DNA from: Grifola frondosa
Lineage: Eukaryota > Basidiomycota > Agaricomycetes > Polyporales > Grifolaceae
Direction: 5' to 3'
Assembly: GCA_001683735.1 (NCBI GenBank)
Contig: LUGG01000006.1
Location: forward strand, 868,001 to 932,000
DNA length: 64,000 nucleotides
Shown here: positions 1 through 11,077 of the stretch, one piece after another
Layout: each line of letters begins with the position of its first letter
Position numbering within the stretch: position 1 is the stretch's first letter
Notes under the pieces: generated by a model
Told to the model about the DNA's origin: nothing
What the model saw: only the letters and a program-made list of their open reading frames with translations
The model's database searches: none
Made by a program: the position numbers and the translations under genes

Positions 1-90
1 ATGAACGAGATCAAAGAGTCTCCTGTTAATGGTATCTTCCCACAGCTTTGCAGCAGCATCTGGAGACATCTCGGGCACTGTGATTGAAAC
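1..90 (-). CDS. Partial exon of an unidentified protein running off the left edge
   Basis: On the minus strand an open stretch follows a plausible splice acceptor (CAG at 93-91) and reads VSITVPEMSPDAAAK and onward to the window edge without a stop. A second open stretch upstream (about 145-225, - strand, containing DQIFQGLKTRA) could be the preceding exon, with a GTATGT-type donor between them, but I could not join the two in a single frame with certainty. No family is recognised. It may be the 5' part of a gene lying outside the window, or chance. Confidence 0.28.
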
Positions 91-402
91 CTGTGCATGA
101 TGAGACACGGAAAATAAGGAACAGAGACGCGAACGCCCGGCACATACATAGCGTTGAAGTCGATAGCAGATTTAGCTCGAGTGTCGTGGCTCTTGTTTTT
201 AACCCCTGGAAGATCTGGTCCAAGACATCGACTTGATAGCGGGGGTAATGGATGCCATGCTCCTAGCAATCCCAACTACATGAACTAGTGAAGTCGATGA
301 TTAAGTACGCAAGAAATGTAGCGTGAGACGAAATTGCTGTTTGGGCAGTAAAGTAATAAATAACTCAATTTACCTATATAATATATAAATTAATATTCTG
401 GT

Positions 403-492
403 GGCCTGGTGGTCTAGTAGTATGATTCCTTCTTAGGGCGAGTGTGGTCAGCTGTTTGGAGGAGGTCCCGGGTTCAATTCCCGGCCAGGCCC
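403..492 (+). tRNA. tRNA-Pro (anticodon AGG) with an 18 nt intron
   Basis: The acceptor stem is a perfect 7 bp pairing of GGCCTGG (403-409) with CCAGGCC (485-491), followed by discriminator C at 492. The T arm is CCGGG-TTCAATT-CCCGG (468-484) and the D arm is TGGTCTAGTAGTATGA. The anticodon stem CCTTC pairs with GGAGG (458-462, one G-U), giving a loop TTAGGG-T interrupted after position 37 by an 18 nt intron (439-456), the canonical site for eukaryotic nuclear tRNA introns. The anticodon AGG (435-437) reads proline CCN codons after A34-to-inosine editing. The A box and B box (GGTTCAATTCC) are intact, so it should be transcribed by RNA polymerase III. Confidence 0.93.
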
Positions 493-1322
493 TCCAGGAC
501 GCGAGTAATTTTTTTTTTTCTCCATGAAGCAAAGCTTTGGACTGGGAGGTCTTCTACATCACCGCATGCACGCCGATGATATAACATACTCACATACTCT
601 AGTTCTCATCGAACACTATTGCATTCACACTTCATTGCAAGGGAATAGTCACTACAATACATTCATAGGGGAAAAGGCGGAGTATATACATCTGACATCA
701 ACAACCGTGGCTCCCAGTCAGATTAACACAATCTCTCACCGTAATATTGCCAATTCCTGAACACCCTTCCATCCTAGGTTTACTGTGTCATTTTATGTGC
801 ATCATGCTCAGCACGTAAGGCGTCCGCGAGTTTTTGAAGCTGAACTGAGATTGTGGTATCTCCGTTATTCGATACAATGCTCCGATTCCGGAAATCATGC
901 AAAAAGTCGTCGATACGGGATTGTGCCACTTTTGAAGACAGTTCTTCTGCTCGGGCTGCCTGAATACGTAGAGGCGGTGTTAACACAGCATCCATGTTTC
1001 TACACCGTACACAGATGCGAAAATGAAATCAGACACTCGATTAACACCCTTGTAGCTGAAGACTGACCTGCACAGCACGTCTTGGTCCTGCAGTCCGTAA
1101 AATATGATTACTTCAACGCGAAATGTCAGCTCGAGACCTATAACTATAGCTACCGACAGGTATGGACGAAACTGAGCCGCAAGATGTTAACCAAAAGCGG
1201 AGTCCGGACAGCTCACAGTTATACGCGTGACCGATATACTTTGGGTCGTACCACTTCTGCAGCTCGAGACCCCTTCCCCCTCACTCCTTCTCAAAAACTA
1301 TTCTACCAAATCCATCGTCATA
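493..1322. other. Intergenic, nothing recognised
   Basis: Between the tRNA and ERG9 there is a T9 run at about 510-518 that can serve as the Pol III terminator of the tRNA. The rest contains only short open frames without recognisable family features. The last 100 bases before 1323 are the presumed ERG9 promoter and 5' leader and are rich in C and T. Confidence 0.5.
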
Positions 1323-3089
1323 ATGGGCGCCCTGTCTCTCCTCGCCTTGCTGCTCACCCATCCTATCGAGTTCCGAATCCTGCTGCAGTACAAGCTCTGG
1401 CACGAACCGAAACGCGACATCACTTCCCCGACAGAGTTTGCGACTTCAGGATGGGACCGCAAGTCTATGCAGCGATGCTGGGAGTTCCTGGATATGACCA
1501 GCAGGAGCTTTTCTGGTGTCATCAAGGAGGTGGAGGGGGATTTAGCCCGGGTCGTGAGTATACCATGCTATCCTCCCCGCTCCTGCGCTTCAATTCGTGT
1601 CGCACACGCTTGCGTTGTGTGACTATCGCTTCAAAGCGTGTCTACTAATGGTTGCTAACATACGCATCGCTGTCCTTAGGTTTGCCTCTTCTATCTCGTG
1701 TTGCGGGGTCTCGACACGATAGAGGACGACATGACTTTGTCCGACGAAAAGAAGCAGCCTATTCTGCGGCAGTTCCACGAGCTCGCTGTGACCCCCGGTT
1801 GGACCTTCAATGAGAGCGGGCCTGGAGAAAAGGACCGCCAGCTGCTGGTCGAGTTCGACGTCGTCTGCGAGGAGATTAACCGTCTCGACAGCCGGTAAGA
1901 GCTTCTGGCGCGCGCACGGCACTTCGCTGACTGCCTCGTGCAGCTACCGTGACATCATCGTGGACATCACGCAGAAGATGGAGAACGGCATGGCGGACTT
2001 CGCGCATAAGGCGGCGACGACGAACTCGCTGTACCCCGAGTCGATCGCGGAGTATGACCTCTACTGCCACTACGTCGCGGGGCTCGTCGGGGAGGGCCTG
2101 ACGCGGTTCTGGTCCGCGTCGGGCAAGGAGGTGGACTGGCTAGGGGAGCAGCTCGAGCTGTCCAACTCGATGGGTATCATGCTGCAGAAGACGAACATCA
2201 TCCGCGACTTCCGTGAGGACGCGGACGAGTGGCGGTTCTTCTGGCCACGGGAGATCTGGGGTCGCGAGATATACGGCGTCGCATGCGGGCGTGGTCCATT
2301 TAAGGAAATGACAGAGATGTACATGCCCGGGAACGAGCAGCAGGCGCTGTGGGTGCAGAGCGGGATGGTCGTCAACGTGCTCGGGCACGCGGTGGACTCG
2401 CTCGATTACCTTCGCCTGCTAAAGAAGCAGAGTGTGTTTAACTTCTGCGCGATCCCGCAGACCATGGCTATGGCCACCCTTGCGCTCTGCTTTATGAACT
2501 ATGAAATGTTCCAACGAAATATCAAGATCCGGAAAGCGGAGGCTGCTTCAGTGCGTTGGTCCAATCTCATCATGTCCTCGTATGCTCATGTTGTTCTAGT
2601 TAATCATGCGCTCGACGAACCCCGGGAGGTCGCATACATCTTCCGGGATTATGCCCGCAAGATCCACAGTAAAGCAGTTCCCGAAGACCCCAACTTCCTG
2701 CAATTAATCCGTGGCTTGTGGAAAAGTACGCATGATACACAATGCTTCATGTGCGACGTGCTCACACGCGGTTCCTCCAGATTGAGCAGTGGTGCGAGCA
2801 CCACTATCCTTCTTTCGTGCGGATGGGCTCTTCCCCGTCCGGCATCCAGCAGTCATACAACCCGTACGATGCCCGCACGCGCGTGGCGGAAGCTGCCGAG
2901 AAGCGCGATGGTGAGCTTGCCCGGGAAAAGCGGGTACAAGAGCTCAAGGACAGGCCAGTGGCTGGCAGAGCAGCACAGTCAGAGACCTCGCCATTGGAAG
3001 TCATCTTCTACGTCGGCTCTGCGTTCCTCATCGTCATGGCGGTCGGCCTGGGTGCCGTCTGGTTGTTGCTGAAATACATCGACGCATAG
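1323..3089 (+). CDS. ERG9: Squalene synthase (farnesyl-diphosphate farnesyltransferase), with an apparent frameshift
   Basis: It condenses two farnesyl diphosphates to squalene, the committed step of ergosterol synthesis, on the ER membrane. Exons: 1323-1553, 1680-1894, 1944-2725 and 2781-3089, all with GT-AG junctions. The first Asp-rich motif (RGLDTIEDDMT), the YCHYVAGLVGEG segment, the second Asp motif and flanks (QKTNIIRDFRED, FWPREIW) and a C-terminal membrane anchor (about 25 hydrophobic residues before the last codons) are all visible. Start chosen at MGALSLLALLL because the following HP-E-R-LLQYKLWH matches fungal N-termini. Oddity: at 2704-2710 the frame must shift by +1 (or -2) so that FLQL continues as SVACGK and joins exon 4 (IEQWCEHHYPSF) in phase. 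As written the protein would end early and lose its anchor. ERG9 is essential, so a sequence error is more likely than a true pseudogene. Confidence 0.92.
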
Positions 3090-3252
3090 AGCTTTTGTGC
3101 GCGGTGGTCGATATCTCATGCCCCTTGTAACGATACCCATAATAATACATTGCTAACGAGGACCCTGACAATTACATATTCCTGGATACATATCGATAGT
3201 AGAATAGGACTGTTCGATGAGAAGTGGGGTGGAGTTTGGATTTGGTATACTC

Positions 3253-5754
3253 TTATTTCCGGCGCTTCGATGCTGCGAGGACATGTTGTGAGAGAGTGGG
3301 GCCAGAGGAACGAAAGAATTTACCTGCAGGCTTCGACTTCGCGGAGGCCTTTCTCTTCTGCCCGGCCTTCGGCTCTTCTTCGTCCGCGGCCTTCACCTTG
3401 GTCCGCTTGCCTTTCGGCCTTTTCGCCCCACCTACCTCAATTGGTGCGCCTGGCTCTTCTTCGCATTCCGGACAGAACCATTCCCCGTCTGGGACGGCGT
3501 CTAGGGGAGGATCGATACACCCTAGGTGGTACGGGTGGTCGCACTGATACTTGTATTAGCCCTAAACTGACAGGGAGCCCATAAATGTCTTGCCTTGTCA
3601 CATTCAAGAGGAGGGTCATCCTCTCCGTTGTCCTGGTCACAGACCACACAGAAGTCGGGGGATCCAACGTCGACGGGATGCCGAGGGAGATCGGATAACT
3701 TCGCATTCGGTTTCGCGAGGAAGAACGTAGTGTTCTGTCCCGCAGCAATCCTGCCACACCGCAAGGTCAGTTACGCGATGAATGCTCTCGAGAACATGTG
3801 CTCACTGGATGACGTCGATGCCAATCAAAAGTTGATGGCGAATCGGTTTCGTCGAGCTCTTTGGTTCATTGGGGCCGTAGCCCAGTTCACCTGAGAGGTG
3901 TCAATATGATCGTCGGGAGACATATATATGAGACTTCACTGTTTGCTGCTCCCTGGCCGAAAGCAATGGTCATGACGGTGTCGTCATCGTCAGGTGCCAA
4001 AGCCCAATGCGTTACACCTCCACAAGCTGCATGAGTGATCTTGCAGCCCCTGCATATATTTGCGTTGACGTTTGAAAGAACAGATACCAGTGAGCAACAC
4101 GTACATCATGTCTGGTAGGTAACGGAATGACGAATATGGCTGGCCCGAGGAACCTATAACGAATATGATTAAGCCAGAAGAAAGATATGAGCATGCGTCC
4201 GAACCGTCTCCAGTATTCTTCCACTATCAACGAGGATATTAACAACATTCTAATACCCTCATGCTGTTCAACGTACCTTTCCAGCCATCCAGTACATTCT
4301 TTGTTTGTCTATGACCACTGTATTGGACGGACCAGCGGCTATCTCTGCCCCCATCAGGAGCTCATTGGGACCAGCAAACTGAATATCTCAGTTTCAGTGA
4401 AGAAACATAAGAAAAAGAGCAAGTAATATGTTACCTGAGGAACGAGCTTGGGGATCAAAACGTCCTGCTGGTTCCCAAGACCAAGACGACAGTAGCCATT
4501 GTAGCCCCAGACATAAACGCATCTGTGGATCGAATGAGCGCCTCAAATACCAAGATGAGCCAATGTAACATTTACCCTTCGCTATCTAGCGCAACACTGT
4601 GTTGCTGGCCGCATGAGATTTGTACAATCTTTCTGTCCTCCAAACCCTTCACAAGAACTTCGAACCTCTCAGCTCAACCCAAGGAACAGACGAAGACGAG
4701 GAGAAGAAGCATACCAGGTTCTACCTCTATATCGAATGCGGATTTTCCAGCAGATACAATATGTTCTCCCGCTTTACCGTTCCCAAGCTGCCCCTTCTCT
4801 TCACTTCCGAATGCGAACACTACGAGCATATTTCAATGCACCTATCAATAGCTTCGTCGTGAGACGCACCTTTGCCACTTTCTGTCAGAACGATCGAGAA
4901 GGTTATCCCAGCCGCAGCTTTGATAACGCGCTCCTTAACACCAGCATGTTTTGGTCCATTTACAAGCTTAAACGGTGTCACTTCATTGCACACAGCGTGG
5001 CCACACTAAGTATCGAGAAGCATTAACGGATGAAGCAGACTAGATATAAATGGAACCACATACTTGTCCCATGTGATTTGCACCTGCGGTCCACAACTGG
5101 CCCTCGCTTCCAACTAGGAGGGTATGGTTTCTTCCGCATGCAGCGTAGACAAACGTTGTGGTTTTTGGCGCGCCGAGCTCCTGAGCAGTTAGTTGTATGG
5201 GTGCATTCTCCGAGACCTCTGCTACATCGGTTATACCAAGGGAGGCGCGGTCATTGCGACCAAACAACCATGCAGCGCCGTCGACATCCAAGACGACGCA
5301 GTGACAACCGGCGCACGACGTGTGGATAGAGACGGCCTTGATGTTGCTGAGTGATCGGAGGATATGAGGTTCAACCAGATCAGGTCTAGTAGAGCTGTGC
5401 AATGTCCTTCCATCAGCACCAACATGGATCCATAAGAACACGCGTACACGCTGCCATCCTCCTCAGCCTTTTTGCCCCCCTTCTTTCCCAACCGCGTCCT
5501 AAATGAGTTGTTAGCAAACTACTAATTTAGTGTGTTCGCATTTATCCTCCGCGACGATGATGATATCCAATGCGGATCCGATCCGAACCTGCGGCGACTC
5601 ACCAATCGGTACCGCCACAAAGAAGGACTAGGGCACAATGTTTAGTAATTTGGTGTTAAATGCGAATGAATAGGAAAGAATAAGTACCTCTCCCCCATTG
5701 TGGTTCACCTTCAGAGCCTGAAGCTACGTTACTAGAAGGCTTGTCTGATTTCAT
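3253..5754 (-). CDS. RCC2/TD-60-like RCC1-repeat protein with C-terminal PHD finger
   Basis: Many short exons on the minus strand, starting MKSDKPSSNVASGSEG at 5754. RCC1 blades follow one another: GRVLLCGGTDW, CGRNHTLL, FGSEEKGQLGNG, CGQQHSVALDSEG, VYVWGYNGYCRLG, and GELGYGPNEPKSST, the last resembling the equivalent RCC2 segment. After the propeller comes a C4HC3 PHD finger (FCVVCDQDNGEDDPPLEC, CDHPYHLGCIDPPLD, WFCPEC), then a Lys-rich basic tail ending KRRK. RCC2 proteins act in chromosome and small-GTPase biology; PHD fingers usually read histone H3 tails, so a chromatin role is inferred. The intron at 3544-3593 has a GC donor (GCAAGA). An apparent frame break near 5440 is resolved by a 53 nt intron with a GTACGC donor, so I judge the gene intact. 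It is convergent with ERG9 (163 bp between stops). Confidence 0.85.
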
Positions 5755-6509
5755 GTTGGGCGGGGAAAGCAACTTGAGCGTGTGACCGGATCGGTTCGCT
5801 TAACAACTTCAAGTTGTGGCTGCTAGGTACGGCGATACGCCTTTTCGTGTACACCATATTTTAAACGAAGCATTGCTACAGTGCTGCATGAATGAATGAC
5901 CACTGCCCAATGACGACATGGGATCATCTCCTCAAGATCATTATTTACACGGCAAACCATGCGGTTAGTCGCCAACTCTCTGCCAACTCGATTAATTTAT
6001 ATTGCGAGATCCTGCTAAATGCTAAGAACAGTATTAATGGGGTTCATGCATATGTTAGAGAAAAGTTTGCAGTTTTGACCTTCGTAGTAGCGACAGAGAC
6101 GTATTTCTTACTGAGACCCATGGCGAAAAGAAAAGCGCTATACTTGACCTGTCGATGATCAAGCAGCGACGAAGTTGGCCAATACGAATCAACCAGCTGA
6201 CGACCATACACGCCATCAATTGAGCTCCCAGCATGCGCAGGCCGGATGATATCCTGGTCTTACCGCCACCTGTCCAGCCTTCCTAGCCAAATCCAAGATC
6301 ATCAACTTTACCGCTCCTGTTTCTGAAAAGATCAGCGAGTTCTCCTTATTTGCCTGTAACTTGATGATGTTGATCGTAATTCACCATGTACAACACCATC
6401 TTGAGCCGTTACTGCTAGTATTTTCTCGAATGGTTTTGAATGGCACCCTTTGAAGTTTAAAGACGGGGGTCGGCCGAAGATACATACGAATAATTGCACG
6501 GATCGATTG
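5755..6509. other. Intergenic, nothing recognised
   Basis: This stretch lies upstream of the RCC2-PHD gene and downstream of the next minus-strand gene. It holds the likely promoter of the former near 5755-5850. Short open frames (for example 5892-6158 on the plus strand) show no family features or plausible splice context. Confidence 0.45.
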
Positions 6510-9500
6510 TTATATATCCGACCCTATTAAAACTGGGAAACGGGCGTATGAGCAACTTCTATGGCATGGGATAGAACGTACACGCACCAATGCTCATGCC
6601 TGTCCGTTTGATGGAGTACTGTGCGAAAGTCAGCAGGAGCGAAGATAAGGTGACACGAATAACTGGGCACACCTCGAACTCGTCTCCGGCCACAATGAGG
6701 ATGTCTCCATGAACAAGAGTTACCAACAAGGCTTCTTCTGTGGATCGTGACTTCCCGTGATTACCACCCTTGTTTGACATGGAAGAAGAAATGCTCTCGT
6801 GGGTGTATCTGTCGACGTTACTGTCTTCGACTTCGTCGTCTACATCCATGAGACCGAATGGTTCGAAGTTATTGTCGTCTTGCAGATGAGAAGTTACCGG
6901 TTTCTCAGCTACATATCGTGGCCGACCCTTCTTACCGGACTTCGGCGAGATCGTCAACTCTACGTCGGCACCGAGGCACAACATTACAACTGGAGACTTC
7001 TTTGCATAGAAGGCACATCCCTGTGGCGAATTATTAGACAACAGATCTCCATAAGGTAGTCGTTTCACTGACCGATTTCCTTCCAGAGGTCAGCCATGCA
7101 ACAACGGTAAGTTGTTGGATGTTCACGAGGGTATCTCCATGTGGTCCTCGAGCACGGCGAAGTAGCAGCTCCTTCGCTTTCGAAATACATTCCGGGGCAT
7201 TAGCCCATGGGTCAATATCAGCAGCCCCTGCATGTCCGCCTTCGATAAGATAGCTGTAGACCGGACCTGCAGAAGATATTAAGCACTGATACCACAAGCA
7301 TGTTGGTTTGCATACCCATCGACGAGGTAGCCTTTGACTTTATGCTACGCTCCCATGGTATCTCAATGTCAGCCTGCAAAGTTTTGAACAAGAGCGTTGG
7401 CTCTGTCTGAGCATGCTCAAGGTTGCACGTAAACAGATGCCGTACTACTGCGCTACCATGCATTTTGTATGTGTAGTTGCGCATTCCGTCAACGCCGTCG
7501 CGTGTTTTGCACTCCACATCGTCGGCATACCTATCCTGGGGAAATGATACTCGGGCTACTCCGTACTGGTTGCGTACGTATTGCACACCTATGGGTAACA
7601 GACGATTCCCTTCCTTTAGTCCAGGGACGTCACATGTCAATGCAGCATGATTGGAAGATATTCCTGGATCAGCTCACCTTGCATTTTCTGCACTTCTGGT
7701 ATCTTAAGCATTGCTGAACATTCATTTTCCCGCAGCTGGCACACCACCAGCCGCGAGACACATTTACCTCCGATGAGCTGCTCGCGAGTTGCTCCTCAGA
7801 TAGTTCATGTGCAGCAATGAGATGCAGCGGAAGGAGAGTGTATGGATGTAGGATCATCTCTACATCTCCATCCGTGTGTCCGCTTGAGGCAGTGTTGGGA
7901 TCGTTCGCACAGGTATCATTCGACATCCACCAGGGAGAGCGCACAATGTTTGAAGATGGGTCTGGGCATGCACTCTCTCCACCTGGAGTCCACTCAAACC
8001 TGAACCGCCAGCGTACGCGACCGTTCCGCCCTGTAGTCGTGCATGCACCATTTCTGGTGTCCGTATCCGGGCCAAGATCCTGAATAGCACACGCCATTAG
8101 GAATCGTGGAGTTTGTGAACGATTTCTCACTCACTTCGGCATGAACTTGAAGGTCCGTGAGATGGAAGAATCCCAAAAATGCACAGCCGCACCCTTCAGG
8201 AAGAGTAAAGGCAGAGAGTGAGGAGTCTGAGCAAAGCACAATACTGATGGGCATCTGCAGCTCGCGGCATTGTATCAATGCGTTGATTTCTGCTGGGAGG
8301 TCCTTGGGGATGAACCTATCATGAGCCAAAAGGGGGATCATGCTCGCGCTTATGGGAGTCGATACGGCAGGACGACGGGTATTGGAATCATTATCTTGAG
8401 ACCTGAATTCTGCAACAGAGGGCGGGGCGCCTTCACCAACCTCCGACTCCACAACGTCATGCCTCAATCCTTTTTCGTTGCATTGCAAGCAATCAGGCCG
8501 GACGTTAGCGTGCGCACACTTGCATACATCCCCATTCCCATCCTGCGCTCTGTTTGTAGGCCATAAAGCGGGAGTGAGCAGAAAAGCAGGTGTTGGGGCA
8601 CGATTGGACGGTGTGAAGAGGTCAATTGGATCTGGCGAAGCGCTTCTGTCGACAGGCAAAGTGGCATTTTGTGCCCAGCGTACGGATCGAAGAGTTGCAT
8701 GCAATCGGATAGATCCGGAGAAGGTATTCGGACTTGGACAAGATCCGTTATCTCTGAGAAATGCACCTCTTGGGCCGACGGCGTAGGAAGAAATGGAAGA
8801 CGAAACATGGTATTGACCGGAGAGGGAATGCCGTACGATGGAGGAGCTTGGGGAGTTACAAGGTCATGATCTGTAGGCGTGATACGCGCTGTGTCGGTCG
8901 CTGAAGTCATCTGCACCGACGGAAGACCGTCGCAGATCGTGTTCGGTGACGGATGATTAGCGTGCGAACTAAGCGATGGACTTGACACGTTCGATGACGG
9001 CTGTGGCAGAGATGACGAGGAAACAGCAGGACGGACCCGGAAAGGCATGTTGGATGCTGTGGAACCGCCAGATTGACCTGGACGAGTTTCCTTACGAAAA
9101 TAGATGAACTGTAGGTTGGTCTGTGTACTGTTTCTGTCGGGATCCTGAGGAACCGGGTTGCTAGAATTCGGCAGAGAAGGCATAGGTGCCATGTGGGGAT
9201 AACGCACCGCGGGAACCACAGCGCGTTGTCCTGGCTGTGAAGACGATGGCACCGTCACCAACAGCTCAAGGACTCGATGAACCCCCCGTGAGCACGATTG
9301 AAGGACGCTGAGGCTACGAAAGAAGGCTCTGCTTGAGGTGCCTCGAGAACGGAACCCTTTGGCAAGGGAGTTAAATATCGATCTGGATCGGTTTGGGTTT
9401 GAACATGGAGCTCGGAGACGTCGCAAGAGAACTCTCTGACCCTGGAGTTTGCTGGGTCACCAACTTATCCATTAATAGCGAGACACGGACGCACATTGTC

Positions 9501-10726
9501 ATTTCAATGACCTTCCCGCCGTCCCAGCTATCATCCATCCACGTCTTCCCTTCTAGGAATAGCACAGGCGTATCCGTACATTTCCATACAACGCCATGGT
9601 CTGCAAGCGCATATTCTGGCAGGATATCGCACAGCTCCGCCTTAGTCTGAGAAATATGCGTACAATGAGTAAGTTTCGAGAATAAGAGAGTAACCGCAGC
9701 TGCTTACCGATGCCCATATTCGTGGAGCACTTTTTGGAAGAGGTAGAATGACGTCTGCAGATGCTCCTTCTGGAGGTGGTTCGACGACTTTCCAGGATGC
9801 CTTCTTCTTTGGACTTATAGGCGAAATGATAAATTCTGCAGTAAGAAATTAGCCTTCAAAAAGTTGATAAGAACGGCCCAAATTTCATCACTTTCGCTCC
9901 TCCTGCGACCGGACTTCGAGGGAACTTTGAGGTTATCCTTCTTGCGAGACTCCGAAACTTTCGTCAAAGACCCTTTCTTGGCTGATGCGCCCCATTCAGC
10001 GTCCAAATCACGAGTGTGAAAACGTTTCTGCAGCCTTCGTTTGCGGGTTTCCAGTGTTGAATTGCGATACTTGGATTTCGTCGCCTTCGTTTGAACTGAA
10101 ATGCTTGTTATTTCAGGATGTATGGGATCCTGAGCTTGCAGGGAGGAAGTCGCGGAGTCAGCCCGAAACTTGTGAAGAACAAGCGACTTACTGCTTCTCG
10201 GTTGCTGTTTAGGCCTGGATAACAAAGAATGAGCAGATGATGGGGTATACGGTGCTCGTCGTGGTCTCAGTGACCTCCCGTTCACAGAAAACGTCAACTC
10301 AGAGTCAACCTGAATCTGTTTGGAAGGGATATTCCTTGTCTGGATAACATTATTAGCTTTTGACTTCTTCAGCAGTGTCGGTTTGGCTATTTTTGGACCT
10401 GGCAAACCCATCGGCTTTCTGCAGGAGACCTTGCATCGGTGGCCACGAGCCAAGCAGAGATCGCATGTAGGACGTGTGCGGGAGCATGCCTGTCCGCATC
10501 TCGCGCAGTAGTCACATCGTGCAGATACGACGTACTGCCCTGCATCAGGATCTTCTTCTGAGGGAGGCATATAAAATATGCACTCGACTGGAATGCGGGT
10601 GTCGTATTTGAGTGGAAGAGTACGCGGTCGCTGGACGGAGGGATGCCAAGCAAGTGCGTAGTTTGGAATGGGATGATCGTAAGAGGGATTCTGTTCCAGT
10701 GATATTTTGGAGTCCGCAGCCGCCAT
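6510..10726 (-). CDS. Large Cys-rich protein: Zn2Cys6-like cluster, RanBP2-like finger and AlkB-like C-terminal fold
   Basis: A multi-exon minus-strand gene, start at 10726 (good context, ATGGCGG). Near residue 75 is a C-x2-C-x6-C-x6-C-x2-C-x6-C array (from CDYCARC to LCLARGHRC), the spacing of a Zn2Cys6 cluster, followed by basic, Ser-rich sequence. The middle (about 8480-9300) is Pro/Ser-rich and disordered. Then comes WWCASCGKMN with a later CRKC pair (about 7690-7760), like a RanBP2-type finger. The C-terminus has VNIQQLTVVAWLTSG, KKSPVVMLCLGADVEL, TLVHGDILIVAGDEFE and YSIKRTGMSIVLIG, whose order recalls AlkB-type 2-oxoglutarate dioxygenases, but the usual H-x-D and distal His are not seen. 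The last exon (about 6510-6532) reads through an acceptor at TTTCCCAG to TAA. A break at the C6 run 9282-9287 is either a lost base or an unrecognised intron. The function is unknown; DNA or RNA binding is inferred. Confidence 0.6.
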
Positions 10727-11077
10727 GACAATATGTCTGGAGAGGTAGCTTAGCCTCAACAACTTAGATGCCACGTATGACTGGTAGATACGTGCCGAGT
10801 TGTTCCTGTGGAGCTGAAGAGTTTCTAACAAATCTCAGAATTTGTCCTGCAGAGTCTGCAATATTACAAAATTGCAGTCGTCCTTCGCGGATTTGGCACC
10901 GAGTTACAAGACGCGAGAACGCCAGCCTCTTGTGGGCAAAATGCAGCAGAATGAAAGTAACAAGGCAATAACCTGCAGGGATTCTCGTGGGAGCGGTATT
11001 TGCCACAGACGCGTCTACGATACTTCGGGATCTTCCGACTTGAAACACCATCTACTTGCAGTCCTCCGTCCGTGGAA
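10727..11077. promoter_or_regulatory. Shared divergent promoter region
   Basis: 351 bp separate the start codons of the Cys-rich protein (minus) and TGS1 (plus). No TATA element is obvious. Transcription of both genes presumably starts inside this interval, so they may be co-regulated; this is inferred from layout only. Confidence 0.4.

Noticed and set aside
1227..1322. Upstream in-frame extension of squalene synthase
   Set aside because: The extra 32 residues are not like the family, and the ATG at 1323 gives the usual N-terminus.
4650..4720. Second possible frame break in the RCC2-PHD gene
   Set aside because: Using the acceptor at CGAAG before TTCTTGTG joins VEP to VLVKGLEDRK in phase.
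5430..5500. Frameshift in the RCC2-PHD gene between GSVYA and a second open frame
   Set aside because: A 53 nt intron with a GTACGC donor, a CTGAT branch site and a CACAG acceptor joins GSV to STRPDLVEPHI in phase, so no base error is needed.
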